Assembly (NCBI RefSeq): GCF_003448965.1
Contig: NZ_QRGC01000015.1
Span: 62,001-126,000, forward strand
Length of the DNA: 64,000 nucleotides
Direction: 5' to 3'
DNA from: Oceanicella sp. SM1341
GTDB lineage: Bacteria; Pseudomonadota; Alphaproteobacteria; Rhodobacterales; Rhodobacteraceae
This document shows, one piece after another, positions 54,640 to 64,000 of the stretch. Made by a program: the position numbers and the translations under genes. Under the pieces are notes generated by a model, which was given only the letters and a program-made list of their open reading frames with translations, had not been told where the DNA came from and made no database searches. How positions within the stretch are numbered: position 1 is the first letter of the stretch; each line of letters begins with the position of its first letter.

Positions 54640-55628
54640 CAGGCCGACTTCCGCGTGCGCGAGCGGCCGGAGGAGGACGAGGAGGACCGGCGCGACGTGC
54701 CGGAGCTGCCGCCGGAACCCTCATCGGCGTCCTTCTTTGCGCCGCCCTTGCCGGTGCTCCGGGTGCCGGCCTTCGCCGGGGCCTTCTTCCTGCCGGTGGC
54801 CTTGCCAGCGGCCTTTCCGGAGCCTTTCCCGGTGTCCTTGCCGGCGGCGAGGCTCTCGCGCAGGGCCTCCATCAGGTCGACCACGTTCTCGCCCTTCGGC
54901 CGGCCGCCCTCCTCGCCCTTGGCGGCGCGCGGGGTCTTGCGGTTGCGGCGCCGGGCGTCGATGAGCTCGCGCAGGGCGGTGTCGTAATGGTTCTCGAAGG
55001 CCTCCGCCTCGAACGGGGCGGACTTGCGCTCGATGAGCTGGGTGGCGACGGAGAGCAGTTCCTCCTCGGCCTCCGCGTCCTCGATGTCGCGGAACAGCGG
55101 GTCGGCGTCGCGCAGCTCGTCGGCGTAGTGCAGGGTTTCCATCAGCAGCCCGTCGCCGCAGGGGCGCACGGCGCAGAGATATTCCTTGCCCCGCATGGTG
55201 AGCTGGCCCAGCCCGGACTTGCCGGCGGCGCGCAGCGCGTCGCGCACCACGCGGTAGGCATCCTCGGCCAGCGAGTCGGTGGGCACCACGTAGTAGGGCT
55301 TGTCGTAGTAGAGCGGCGGGATCTCGCACTGGTCGACGAACTGCACCAGCTCGAAGGTCTTCTTCGTCTCCAGCCGGATGGCGTCGATCTCCTCCGGTTC
55401 GAGCAGCAGGTACTCGTCGTCGCCCAGGTCGTAGCCCTTGAGGATGTCCTCGCGCTTCACCGGGCCGATGCCGGGCACGGTCTTCTCGTAGCTCACCGGC
55501 TTGCCCGAGGGGCCGTGGATCTGGCGGAACCTCAGGCGGGCGCCGGAATGCACGGCGCTGTGGATCTCCACCGGGATCGACACCAGGGACAGGCGAAGCT
55601 GGCCTTTCCAGACGGCACGGGATGCCAT
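54639..55628 (-). CDS. ku: Ku DNA end-binding protein
   Basis: This 329-residue protein has the bacterial Ku core (VWKGQLRLSLVSIPVEIHSA, FRQIHGPSGKPVSYEKTVPG, ILKGYDLGDDEYLLLEPEEI) followed by a long basic, Lys/Gly/Ser-rich tail that should bind DNA and help recruit LigD. It begins the two-gene ku-ligD operon. The GTT element of an EcfG-like promoter lies 33 bases upstream of the start codon, in line with stress induction of NHEJ known for some alphaproteobacteria. Confidence 0.97.
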   Translation of the reverse strand: MASRAVWKGQLRLSLVSIPVEIHSAVHSGARLRFRQIHGPSGKPVSYEKTVPGIGPVKREDILKGYDLGDDEYLLLEPEEIDAIRLETKKTFELVQFVDQCEIPPLYYDKPYYVVPTDSLAEDAYRVVRDALRAAGKSGLGQLTMRGKEYLCAVRPCGDGLLMETLHYADELRDADPLFRDIEDAEAEEELLSVATQLIERKSAPFEAEAFENHYDTALRELIDARRRNRKTPRAAKGEEGGRPKGENVVDLMEALRESLAAGKDTGKGSGKAAGKATGRKKAPAKAGTRSTGKGGAKKDADEGSGGSSGTSRRSSSSSSGRSRTRKSA

Positions 55629-55661
55629 GTCTGCCTCCGTTTGCGGATGTTACCCGAAGCC

Positions 55662-55686
55662 AACGTCGCCGCCGGCCCGATGTTCC
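55662..55686 (-). promoter_or_regulatory. EcfG-like stress promoter for ku-ligD
   Basis: On the minus strand GGAAC (55686-55682) and GTT (55664-55662) are 17 bases apart, and the base before GTT is C, giving GGAAC-N16-CGTT, the full EcfG consensus. The ku start codon follows 33 bases later. Confidence 0.75.
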
Positions 55687-55719
55687 CTGCCCGATGTTTC
55701 CCTGTCCGGCGGCCGGGCG

Positions 55720-55745
55720 GGAACATTCCCGGCCTGCAGCCTGTT
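55720..55745 (+). promoter_or_regulatory. Possible EcfG-like promoter for the HhH-GPD gene, wider spacing
   Basis: GGAAC (55720-55724) is followed after 18 bases by GTT (55743-55745). The spacing is one base longer than the usual N16-17 but falls within the GGAAC-N18-19-TT form described for RpoE2. The gene starts at 55843, about 97 bases downstream. Confidence 0.4.
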
Positions 55746-55842
55746 CGTCCCCGCAACCCGCCGGGAGTGCAGAGGGCGGCCCGGCGGGCCGGCCTGCCCG
55801 ATCCGGGGGGCCGGGCAGACATCCGCACCGGAGGAGACCGGA

Positions 55843-56505
55843 ATGACCGACGAGAGCCGCAAGCGCGTCCTGCGCGAACTCATGCGCCGCCACGGGCAGA
55901 GCTACTGCTCGGAGATCGGCATCCGCATCGGGCGGGGCACCCCGGCGCCGCTGTTCCGCCTGCTGGTGGCCTCGATGCTGTTCTCGGCGCGGATCTCCGC
56001 CGCCCAGGCGGCAGAGGCGGCACGCGCGCTCACCGACGCGGGGCTGGGCAGCCCCGCGCGCATGGCGGCCGCGAGCTGGCAGGAGCGCGTCGACGTGCTC
56101 ACCTCGCACGGCTATGCCCGCTACGACGAGAGCACGTCGCGCATGCTGGGCGAGACCGCGGACATGGTGCAGGAGCAGTATGGCGGCGACCTGCGCCGCC
56201 TGCGCGAGGCCGCTGGCCGCGACCCCGGCGAGGAGGCCCGGCTGCTCACCGGCTTCAAGGGCCTCGGCCCGGTGGGCGCCGAGATCTTCCTGCGCGAGGT
56301 CCAGCTTGCCTGGGACGAGGTCTATCCGCGGATCGACGATCGGGCCGGCACGAGCGCCCGGGCGCTCGGCCTCCCCGGCGAGGCGGCCGCGCTCTCGCGC
56401 CTCGTTCCGCGCAAGGACTTCGCCCGCCTCGCGGCAGCGCTGGTGCGCAGCGGGCACGCCAGGGACGCCGACGACATCCGCGCCACCGCGGACAAGGACG
56501 GCTGA
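55843..56505 (+). CDS. HhH-GPD family DNA glycosylase/endonuclease III-like protein
   Basis: This 220-residue protein resembles endonuclease III-type base excision enzymes: LLVASMLFSARISAAQAAEA, a helix-hairpin-helix segment LLTGFKGLGPVGAEIFLREV and a likely catalytic aspartate in YPRIDDRAG. The C-terminal four-cysteine iron-sulfur loop of Nth is absent, so it belongs to a cluster-free branch. The ATG follows GGAGGAGA. It is divergent from ku-ligD, placing two DNA repair units back to back. Confidence 0.85.
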   Translation: MTDESRKRVLRELMRRHGQSYCSEIGIRIGRGTPAPLFRLLVASMLFSARISAAQAAEAARALTDAGLGSPARMAAASWQERVDVLTSHGYARYDESTSRMLGETADMVQEQYGGDLRRLREAAGRDPGEEARLLTGFKGLGPVGAEIFLREVQLAWDEVYPRIDDRAGTSARALGLPGEAAALSRLVPRKDFARLAAALVRSGHARDADDIRATADKDG

Positions 56506-56908
56506 CCGGCCTCCTGCCTGCGCGGCGATGTCCGGGACAGCCGCTGCGCGGCAATGCCCACTATGGCCGCTGCGCGGCGGGGCCAGCGACAGCCGCTGCG
56601 CGGCGGGGCCAGCGACGGCCGTGGCGGCGCGCCCCGCCGGCTGCGCGGTAGCGGCCGCGGGCCACGGTTGCGCTGGTCCGAAGGGTCGGAACGGGGCTGA
56701 CGGCCCGGCACGATGCGACGCCGCGGCGGGCAGGGGCGACCGGCAGGCAGAGGGAGCGTGGCCCGGCCTCGCCGGGCATCCCGCCTCGCGGTGCGTCGGG
56801 CGGCGGCCCCGGGGGCGCGGCACACGGGGAGGGGAGCCCCGGGGACGAGCGTGCCCCGGGCGCGGCCCTGCCAGCGGCGCCGGGCGGCCCGGCGGTGGGC
56901 AGGGGCTC
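56506..56908. other. G+C-rich intergenic region with short tandem repeat
   Basis: This 403-base gap separates the rightward HhH-GPD gene from the leftward small stress genes. It contains the tandem repeat at 56537-56617. The rest is extremely G+C-rich and carries no supportable gene; open frames here lack similarity and have no good start. Confidence 0.5.
56537..56617. repeat. Short tandem repeat, 26-base unit
   Basis: Two consecutive 26-base copies (56566-56591 and 56592-56617) begin with GCCGCTGCGCGGCGGGGCC and differ only at the last base. A related partial copy with the core GCCGCTGCGCGGC precedes them at 56537-56565. The core is self-complementary enough to form hairpins (CCGC/GCGG). 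It may act as a transcription end for the HhH-GPD gene. Confidence 0.75.
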
Positions 56909-57211
56909 TCAGCCTGCGCGGCGGCGGCGCGTTTCCCAGCCCTTCTTCGCCGCGGCGGAGCGGGCCTCGGGCGAGCGGCTGGCCGCCGCCTTGCCGCCCT
57001 TGCGGCCGCCCTTGTGCGCCGCCGGGTTGTCGGTATGCGTGCCGCGCCCGGAGCCGGAGCGGTTGCCGCCGCCATCGTCCTTGTTCACGGTGGCCCAGGC
57101 ACGGCGCTCGGCCTCGTCCTCGGGCACGCCGCGGTCCTCGTAGCCCTCGGCGATATGGGCGGCCTTGCGCTTCTGCTTCTCGGTGTAGTCGGACTTGTCA
57201 CCTCTCGGCAT
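56909..57211 (-). CDS. Small basic stress protein (KGG-motif, 'plasmid stabilization' type)
   Basis: This 100-residue protein begins PRGDKSDYTEKQKRKAAHIA and continues with RGVPEDEAERRAWATVNKDD, a pattern commonly annotated as plasmid stabilization protein, and ends in a basic, glycine-rich region with GGRKGGKAAASRS repeats like stress-induced KGG-motif proteins. Its real function is not established. The ATG lies inside the end of the upstream 59-residue gene (14-base overlap), so translation is coupled. Confidence 0.8.
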   Translation of the reverse strand: MPRGDKSDYTEKQKRKAAHIAEGYEDRGVPEDEAERRAWATVNKDDGGGNRSGSGRGTHTDNPAAHKGGRKGGKAAASRSPEARSAAAKKGWETRRRRAG

Positions 57212-57377
57212 CGGGCTTCTCCTCCTTCTTCCGGCGGCGGTCGGTGTCATGGTCGGGCACCTGCTTCACCGGGTTCTCGGTGTCGAATTCCTCGGGCGAA
57301 TGAGACGAGCCGTCATGCTTGCCCTGCGCGTTGCGCCGGTCGGCATCGGGGTGCTTGTCGGATTTCTGTCGGGTCAT
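57198..57377 (-). CDS. Small hydrophilic protein of unknown function, 59 residues
   Basis: This short protein is highly charged (MTRQKSDKHPDADRRNAQGK, then HSPEEFDTENPVKQVPDHD) and predicted to be disordered. AGGAGG stands just before the ATG, which supports translation. It lies 59 bases after katE and overlaps the next gene, so it is probably cotranscribed with the catalase under the stress promoter. I do not recognise a family. Confidence 0.75.
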   Translation of the reverse strand: MTRQKSDKHPDADRRNAQGKHDGSSHSPEEFDTENPVKQVPDHDTDRRRKKEEKPDAER

Positions 57378-57436
57378 CGGGGCCTCCTGGCGGTGAGGGG
57401 GAAAGCGGCGGGCGCGCGCGGCGCCCGCCGGCCGGG

Positions 57437-59542
<2,106 letters not shown>

Positions 59543-59624
59543 GGAAGCTCCTTGAGATCTGTCGGGTGTGTCGCCGTCCGCGCCGGGGCGCCTTGTGCCG
59601 TCCCGGGTCTGTCCGCCTCACTCG

Positions 59625-60683
59625 TTAACGGCGAGCGGCGCGCATTGTTCCGGGCAAGCCGGAAGGGAGCTGCATCCCGCCATGCGGCCCGGCCATCGCG
59701 GGCAGGCCGGCCTGGCCGGCCGCGAGGCGGCGCACGTGCTCCCGGCGTTCCTCGGCCGAACCCAGGGCCGAGAGCCGGGCAACGCAGGCCTCGAGCGCGG
59801 GCAGGCTGCGCCCGGCCTCCCTCGCGGTGAGGCGGAGCCCCAAGGCCGTGGCCTCGCCCTCTCCGAGCATCTGCGCGAAGGGGCGCAGGGCGCTGTCGAA
59901 GGGCGCCTGCGCGCCGGAGAGCCTGGCGCGGATGCCTTCCGCCATGCCGCCGGGCGCGCGGCCATCGCTGCGGCAGGAGGCGTGGACGCGGGCCTCCGGC
60001 ACCCGCAGCACCCGGTGCCCCGCCTGCCGGAAGCGCGCCGCCAGCGCCCGGTCCTCGCCGCTGGGCAGCTCGGGAAAGCCCCCCAGCGCCGAGAGCTCCG
60101 CCACCCGGAACCCCATGTTGGCCCCGCCGATGTCCATGTCATGCGCCTCGCCCGGCGCATGCCGGCCCAGCAGCAGGTGGAAGCGACGGGTGAGCAGCGC
60201 GTAGCGCAGCTCCAGCGGGTCGGGGTGCGACACCGGGGTCAGGGGCTCCGCGGCGGGCAGGATGGCCCCGCAGGCGGCCGGCGCCCGCGTGAGCGCATCC
60301 GCCAGCGCCGCCGCCCAGCCCGGGGCGGTGATGCAATCCGCGTCGGTGGTCAGCAGCAGGCGCAGCTCCGGGCAGCATTCGCGGGCCACCTCGAGGCCGA
60401 TGTTGCGCGCCCGCCCCACGCCGCCCGTCCCCGCGGTGCAGGCCACCACCCGCTGGCCCGGCCCGGCCAGCGCCCGGGCGAGCGGCACGGTGGCGTCGGT
60501 GCAGTCGTTCGCGATCACGAAGACCGCCGGCAGCGCGCCGCCGGGCAGGCGCTGGCGCGAGAGCGCGGCGAGGCAGGCGGCGATGCGCGCCTCCTCGTTG
60601 CGCGCCGGCACCACCACGGCCACCCGCGCCCGGGCGAGGGCGGTGGAGGCGGCACCGGGGGCGGGTCCGGCCGGCCGGCTCAC
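59625..60683 (-). CDS. Family 2 glycosyltransferase
   Basis: This 352-residue protein has a GT2 (GT-A fold) domain: RVAVVVPARNEEARIAACLA, ANDCTDAT, GVGRARNIGLE and the DxD-type TTDADCITAPGWAAAL, followed by FPELPSGEDRALAARFRQAG. There are no membrane helices, so it acts in the cytoplasm. Start and stop: the GTG at 60683 overlaps the methyltransferase stop as GTGA. It is the last gene of the ACAD-PIG-L-methyltransferase-GT2 operon. The sugar donor and acceptor are unknown. Confidence 0.9.
   Translation of the reverse strand: MSRPAGPAPGAASTALARARVAVVVPARNEEARIAACLAALSRQRLPGGALPAVFVIANDCTDATVPLARALAGPGQRVVACTAGTGGVGRARNIGLEVARECCPELRLLLTTDADCITAPGWAAALADALTRAPAACGAILPAAEPLTPVSHPDPLELRYALLTRRFHLLLGRHAPGEAHDMDIGGANMGFRVAELSALGGFPELPSGEDRALAARFRQAGHRVLRVPEARVHASCRSDGRAPGGMAEGIRARLSGAQAPFDSALRPFAQMLGEGEATALGLRLTAREAGRSLPALEACVARLSALGSAEERREHVRRLAAGQAGLPAMAGPHGGMQLPSGLPGTMRAARR
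59627..59651 (-). promoter_or_regulatory. EcfG-like stress promoter for katE
   Basis: On the minus strand GGAAC (59651-59647) and GTT (59629-59627) are 17 bases apart, with C before GTT, giving GGAAC-N16-CGTT. It overlaps the last codons of the upstream glycosyltransferase gene on the same strand, and the katE start follows 84 bases later. Confidence 0.75.
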
Positions 60684-61258
60684 GCGCCCCCCCGGCCGGG
60701 GCGGCGGATGTCGATGCGGTAGTCCGGCTCGATGTGCAGGCAGGCCCAGCCGCCGGGCAGGTGCGCCTCGAAGAGCGCCTGCGCCTGCGGCCCCTGCAGG
60801 GCGTTGCCGCTCTCGCCGCACCAGTTCACCGCGAGCACCCAGGCCTCGGGCCAGCGCGCGGAGACCTGCGCCGCGAGACGGGCGATGCCCCCGGCATCGA
60901 GGAAGTAGAGCACCTCGGAGAGGATGATCAGCTCGAAGGGCCCGCCCGGCGGGTCATCGGGCAACTCGTCGGGCAGCAGGCAGCGCTCGAACCGCGCGCC
61001 GGGCACCGCGCTGCGCGCCGCCTCCAGCGCCCGCGGCACCGCGTCGATGCCGGTGTAGTGCCGGCACAGCGGCGCGAGGTGGCGGGCCAGCGCGCCGTTG
61101 CCGCAACCCGCCTCCAGCACCGCGCCCCAGCGCCGGAAGGCCAGCGCCTGCCGGGTGCGGGCGAATTTCGCCTGCTCGTAGGCGCTGTGACGGAAGTTCC
61201 ACGGGTCGTCCGTCTGCGCGTAGAGCGCCTCGAGCGCGGGGAGGGCCACGCCGCTCAC
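60680..61258 (-). CDS. SAM-dependent methyltransferase (NodS-like)
   Basis: This 192-residue protein has a class I methyltransferase fold with motif I VLEAGCGNGALARHLAP and motif region FELIILSEVLYFLD. The N-terminal DPWNFRHSAYEQAKFARTRQ is typical of NodS-like enzymes that N-methylate sugar amines. The GTG at 61258 overlaps the PIG-L stop as GTGA. In the operon order it follows a deacetylase, which would supply a free amine for methylation; this link is inference. Confidence 0.88.
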   Translation of the reverse strand: MSGVALPALEALYAQTDDPWNFRHSAYEQAKFARTRQALAFRRWGAVLEAGCGNGALARHLAPLCRHYTGIDAVPRALEAARSAVPGARFERCLLPDELPDDPPGGPFELIILSEVLYFLDAGGIARLAAQVSARWPEAWVLAVNWCGESGNALQGPQAQALFEAHLPGGWACLHIEPDYRIDIRRPGRGGA

Positions 61259-61959
61259 CGCGCCGCCTCGTAGAAATGCTCGTCCTGCTCGAGGAACAGG
61301 CGCATGAAGCCGCGGGGCATCTCGAACCCCTCGGCGGCGCCCTCCACCACGCGGCCGCGCTGGCTGCGGTGCGCGGCCAGCGCATGCGCCTTGCGCCGTC
61401 GCGCCGGCGCCACGGCCAGCCGGTGGCGGATGGCGGCACCGGGCAGCACCGGGCGCTCGGGGGTCTTCCAGCGCGACCAGACCGGGTAGAAGAACAGCCG
61501 CAGCCCGAGGCGCGCGGCCACCCGGCGGGCAAGCGCGGCGGTGGCCTGGTGGTCGCAATGCGGGTCGGCCGCGGCGGTGGCGAAGAGATGCCGCGCGCCG
61601 AGCCCCTGCGCGAGGTCGCAGACCCGGTCGACCAGCGCCTCCGAGCAGCGCAGGCGCGTGTCCGGCGCACCGAGGCAGCTCACGTCGGCCGCGCCGCCGC
61701 CCAGCCGGGCCACGGCGGTGCGCAGCTCGTGCGCGCGCAGCCGGGCGAGCCGCGGCCCCGGCCAGTCCGGCGCGCCGGTGTGCGAGGCGGCGCCGTCGGT
61801 CATGCAGGCCACATGCGCCCCCGGCCCGGCAAAGGCCGCCGCGAGCAGGGCGCCGCAGCCCAGCGTCTCGTCATCGGGATGCGGGGCGAGCACCAGCACC
61901 GGCGCATCGCCCAGCAGGCAGGCGCGGCAGCAGGGCTGCCCGCAGTCATGCGTGCTCAT
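61255..61959 (-). CDS. PIG-L/LmbE-family deacetylase
   Basis: This 234-residue protein has the zinc-binding LAPHPDDETLGCG motif and the second ligand segment DPHCDHQAT of the PIG-L family, which removes acetyl groups from GlcNAc-type sugars. The N-terminus carries cysteines (DCGQPCCRACLLG) that are unusual. Start and stop overlap neighbours as ATGA and GTGA, so the four operon genes are translationally coupled. An N-acetyl sugar substrate is likely. Confidence 0.9.
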   Translation of the reverse strand: MSTHDCGQPCCRACLLGDAPVLVLAPHPDDETLGCGALLAAAFAGPGAHVACMTDGAASHTGAPDWPGPRLARLRAHELRTAVARLGGGAADVSCLGAPDTRLRCSEALVDRVCDLAQGLGARHLFATAAADPHCDHQATAALARRVAARLGLRLFFYPVWSRWKTPERPVLPGAAIRHRLAVAPARRRKAHALAAHRSQRGRVVEGAAEGFEMPRGFMRLFLEQDEHFYEAAR

Positions 61960-62981
61960 TCCAGCCCTCCCGTCAGCGGCAGGCCGGAGAGGAAGTGATG
62001 GTGCGCGACCCGGCGCAGGAAGGCGTCGCGGGCCACCTGGCGCATGTAGGCGGCCAGGTCGCGGGCCATGGCCCCGGCGGGGCTGTCCTGCCGGAACATC
62101 TCGAGGCCGAGGCTCTGCTCCACGGCGGGGATGGCGGCGAGGCCCAGCTCCTCGGTGAGCAGCCGGCAGGCGGCGGAGGCCACGGCCGCGCCCTCCGGGT
62201 CGGCCTGCCCGGCCGGCCCCTCGGCGTGCTCGGCCGCCGCGATCACGGCGGGCAGGGCGGCGCGGGCGCGGATCAGCACCGGGGTGAGGCGGATCAGGTG
62301 CGGCTCCGCCTCCATCTGGCCGCGGGCATGCAGCACCCGGGCCGCCCGCTCCAGCAGGCCCAGCGTGCCGCCGAGCTGCAGGGCCGCTATGCGCCAGGTA
62401 CCGCCGACGAACCACGGCTCGCGCATGTAGTCGCCCGGGGCGCCCAGCAGCGCGTCCGGCCCCGCGGGCAGGCCCTCGCAGTCGAACCCGCCGGAGCGCG
62501 AGGCCTGCATGCCGCTCATCTCCCAGTCCTGCGGGCGGTGGCGGGCGGGGTCCCGGGCATCGACCAGCACCAGCCGCTGGCCCTCCCGCGCGCCCGCGCT
62601 CACCAGCGCGACATCGACCACGCCCAGCCCGGAGGCATAGCGCTTGTCGCCCGCCAGCCGGCCGTGCCGCAGGGTGACGGGCACGGGGCCGTCGGCCCCC
62701 CAGACGCCGAAGAGCGCCCCGCGCCGGGTGGGGCCGGTGCAGGACGCGAGCTGCTCCGGCGTGCCGAGGCGGCGGATGAGCGTGAGGGCGTTCACATGCC
62801 CCTCCGCGAGCCGCGCCAGCGACAGGTCGCGCGCGGCGAGCCCGGCGAGACGCCGCGCCACACGCTGCGGCGGCTGGCGGGTGAGGCTGTCCAGCGCGCC
62901 GTCGCGGGCCATGGCCCGGATGCCGGCGAGGGTGGGGTCGGGCGGCGGCGCCTCGCGCAGCCCGGCGTCGGCGCTGCTCAT
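61956..62981 (-). CDS. Acyl-CoA dehydrogenase-like protein, short
   Basis: This 341-residue protein resembles acyl-CoA dehydrogenases but is shorter than the usual 380 residues. Recognisable parts are FGVWGADGPVPVTLRHGRLA, WEMSGMQASRSGGFDCEGLP, a helical C-terminal half (GGTLGLLERAARVLHARGQM) and ARDLAAYMRQVARDAFLRRV near the end. It likely binds FAD but the catalytic base cannot be assigned. It is the first gene of the four-gene operon, preceded by an EcfG-like promoter 115 bases upstream of the ATG at 62981. Confidence 0.85.
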   Translation of the reverse strand: MSSADAGLREAPPPDPTLAGIRAMARDGALDSLTRQPPQRVARRLAGLAARDLSLARLAEGHVNALTLIRRLGTPEQLASCTGPTRRGALFGVWGADGPVPVTLRHGRLAGDKRYASGLGVVDVALVSAGAREGQRLVLVDARDPARHRPQDWEMSGMQASRSGGFDCEGLPAGPDALLGAPGDYMREPWFVGGTWRIAALQLGGTLGLLERAARVLHARGQMEAEPHLIRLTPVLIRARAALPAVIAAAEHAEGPAGQADPEGAAVASAACRLLTEELGLAAIPAVEQSLGLEMFRQDSPAGAMARDLAAYMRQVARDAFLRRVAHHHFLSGLPLTGGLE

Positions 62982-63440
62982 CGCGCCCGCTCCGCGGCGC
63001 GGCCGGGGGAGAGGCTGGTCGGGGGGCAAGTTTCGGGCATCCTGGTCTCCTCGGTGCTGCGGCTCCGGCCTCGGCGGGGCGCGAGACATGAAGGTGAACA
63101 GTTTCGGTCCGCTCGCGTTCCGCGCCGCTCGGCGGAAAACGCGAATTCCCCGGCGGGGGGGCGGCGGGCCCCGTGTGTCCGCCGCCCCGCCCCCTCGGCG
63201 CAGGGCGACACGAGCGCGCGGGCGCGCCCGCGCCCTCCGGCGTGGCATGGGTGTGGCACGGGCGTGGAACGGAGGCGCGCGCCCGCGGTGAGTGCGCGTG
63301 CGCCCCGCGTGCCGCGCCGCCCGGGAAGGCGCGGCGCGGCCGGCGGGGCGCGACCCGGCCGCGCTGTCCCGGCCGGGCCTGTCCGGGACTGCCCGGGGGC
63401 GGGCGGAAAGGCGGGTGCATCCCGCCCGCCCCTGCCGGCC
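62982..63440. other. Intergenic region between operon and glucose dehydrogenase gene
   Basis: This 459-base gap holds the EcfG-like promoter at 63097-63121. A sharp local drop in G+C surrounds it (63085-63150). The stretch 63160-63440 is extremely G+C-rich with repeated CGCG and GGGCG runs and probably contains the end of transcription of the glucose dehydrogenase gene. No gene is supported. Confidence 0.5.
63097..63121 (-). promoter_or_regulatory. EcfG-like stress promoter for the ACAD/PIG-L/MT/GT2 operon
   Basis: On the minus strand GGAAC (63121-63117) and GTT (63099-63097) are 17 bases apart; the base before GTT is T. It lies in the non-coding gap upstream of the ACAD gene, giving a leader of about 115 bases. 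Confidence 0.65.
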
Positions 63441-64000
63441 TCAGCGGTCGGGCAGCTTGTAGGCCACGATGTAGTCGCCCGTCGGCGTCTCCATGAAATG
63501 GTGGCCGGTGGCGGCGATCAGCACGTATTGCGTGCCGTCCACCTCGTAGGTGATCGGGTTTGCCTGGCCGCCCGCGGGCAGCACGTCCGACCAGAGCGTC
63601 TCCCCGGTGTCGATGTCGATGGCGCGGAACAGGTTGTCGGTGGCCGCTCCGATGAAGACGAGCCCGCTCTGCGTGATCACCGAGCCGCCGTTGTTCGGCG
63701 TGCCGATCTTCATCGGCAGGCCGGAGGGCAGGCCGAAGGGGCCGTTGCGCCGCGCGGTGCCCAGCGGCTCGTCCCACAGGGTCTCGCCGGTTTCGAGGTC
63801 GATGGCGCGGATGCCGCCGTAGGGCGGGCTGGTGCAGGGGATGCCGGTGACATCGTTGCGCCAGCCGGCGTTCACGTCGATGGCATAGGGCGCGCCGGCC
63901 TGGGCATCGCCCGCGCCCTCGGCATTGGTGCCGCCCTGCGCGCCGGGGCGCTTGTCGTTGATCGGCCGCAGGCCGCGCGCGTCGGCCTCCTCGCGCGGGA
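63441..64000 (-). CDS. gcd: PQQ-dependent glucose dehydrogenase, membrane type, C-terminal part
   Basis: The frame is open to the window edge, so only the last 186 or so codons are present. The sequence matches the C-terminal beta-propeller of membrane-bound quinoprotein glucose dehydrogenase: PYAIDVNAGWRNDVTGIPCT, PPYGGIRAIDLETGETLWDE, KIGTPNNGGSVITQSGLVFI and FMETPTGDYIVAYKLPD. It oxidises glucose to gluconolactone in the periplasm. With the sugar dehydrogenase at 49972 the region encodes two PQQ-type enzymes; no PQQ biosynthesis gene is in the window. Confidence 0.93.
   Translation of the reverse strand, partial: PREEADARGLRPINDKRPGAQGGTNAEGAGDAQAGAPYAIDVNAGWRNDVTGIPCTSPPYGGIRAIDLETGETLWDEPLGTARRNGPFGLPSGLPMKIGTPNNGGSVITQSGLVFIGAATDNLFRAIDIDTGETLWSDVLPAGGQANPITYEVDGTQYVLIAATGHHFMETPTGDYIVAYKLPDR

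Noticed and set aside
56537-56617. CRISPR-like array
   Set aside because: Units are contiguous without unique spacers, there are only two to three copies, and no cas gene is in the window.
59543-59624. Separate promoter gap for katE containing no signal
   Set aside because: The katE promoter candidate lies just outside this gap, overlapping the end of the glycosyltransferase gene, so the gap itself is only the leader.

Overview
The window is very GC-rich and almost entirely coding, with long non-coding shadow ORFs opposite real genes. Gene content (TRAP and dipeptide ABC transporters, FixJ-type regulators, hydantoinase genes, Ku/LigD, EcfG-like promoters) points to an alphaproteobacterium, most likely of the Rhodobacteraceae or a close relative. 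A replication/partition module (winged-helix Rep candidate, ParA, ParB) at 9.3-12.6 kb shows that the window comes from a large plasmid or chromid rather than the main chromosome. No rRNA, tRNA, transposase or CRISPR array was seen.

Layout. 0-8.7 kb: the end of an M28 peptidase-like gene, a perfect 10-copy hexanucleotide repeat, then a leftward operon of two M20 peptidases and hydantoinase/oxoprolinase subunits A and B, with an IclR regulator; the same 13-bp palindrome precedes both the operon and iclR. 8.7-12.6 kb: rep-parA-parB with two identical 16-bp palindromic sites. 12.7-17.0 kb: a four-gene two-component operon (multi-PAS membrane histidine kinase, two FixJ-type regulators, one lone receiver). 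17.2-23.4 kb: a leftward TRAP transporter operon with a glutathione transferase, a MOSC protein and a ferredoxin-type reductase, facing a divergent XRE-cupin regulator. 23.8-26.4 kb: SDR, homoserine-dehydrogenase-like and glutamine-amidotransferase-like genes. 26.4-30.5 kb: TetR and AraC regulators, a PNPOx-FNR fusion and a second glutathione transferase. 30.8-45.1 kb: two GntR regulators, an aldo/keto reductase and a long rightward catabolic operon (two hydrolases, CMD protein, AA_synth protein, aldehyde dehydrogenase, complete dipeptide-type ABC transporter) with two unrecognised proteins between permease and ATPase. 45.2-49.7 kb: a KefC-type antiporter, a LuxR-type regulator and a lipoprotein trypsin-like protease.

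49.9-63.4 kb looks like a general-stress island. Four leftward transcription units (DUF2231 plus PQQ-type sugar dehydrogenase; ku-ligD; katE plus two small stress proteins; an acyl-CoA dehydrogenase/PIG-L deacetylase/methyltransferase/glycosyltransferase operon) are each preceded by GGAAC-N17-GTT, the consensus of the alphaproteobacterial stress sigma factor EcfG/RpoE2. A HhH-GPD DNA repair gene has the same motif with N18. The four-gene deacetylase/methyltransferase/glycosyltransferase/ACAD operon has no function I can name and is the best candidate for an undescribed system; the orphan pair inside the ABC operon is the second. The window ends inside a PQQ glucose dehydrogenase gene.
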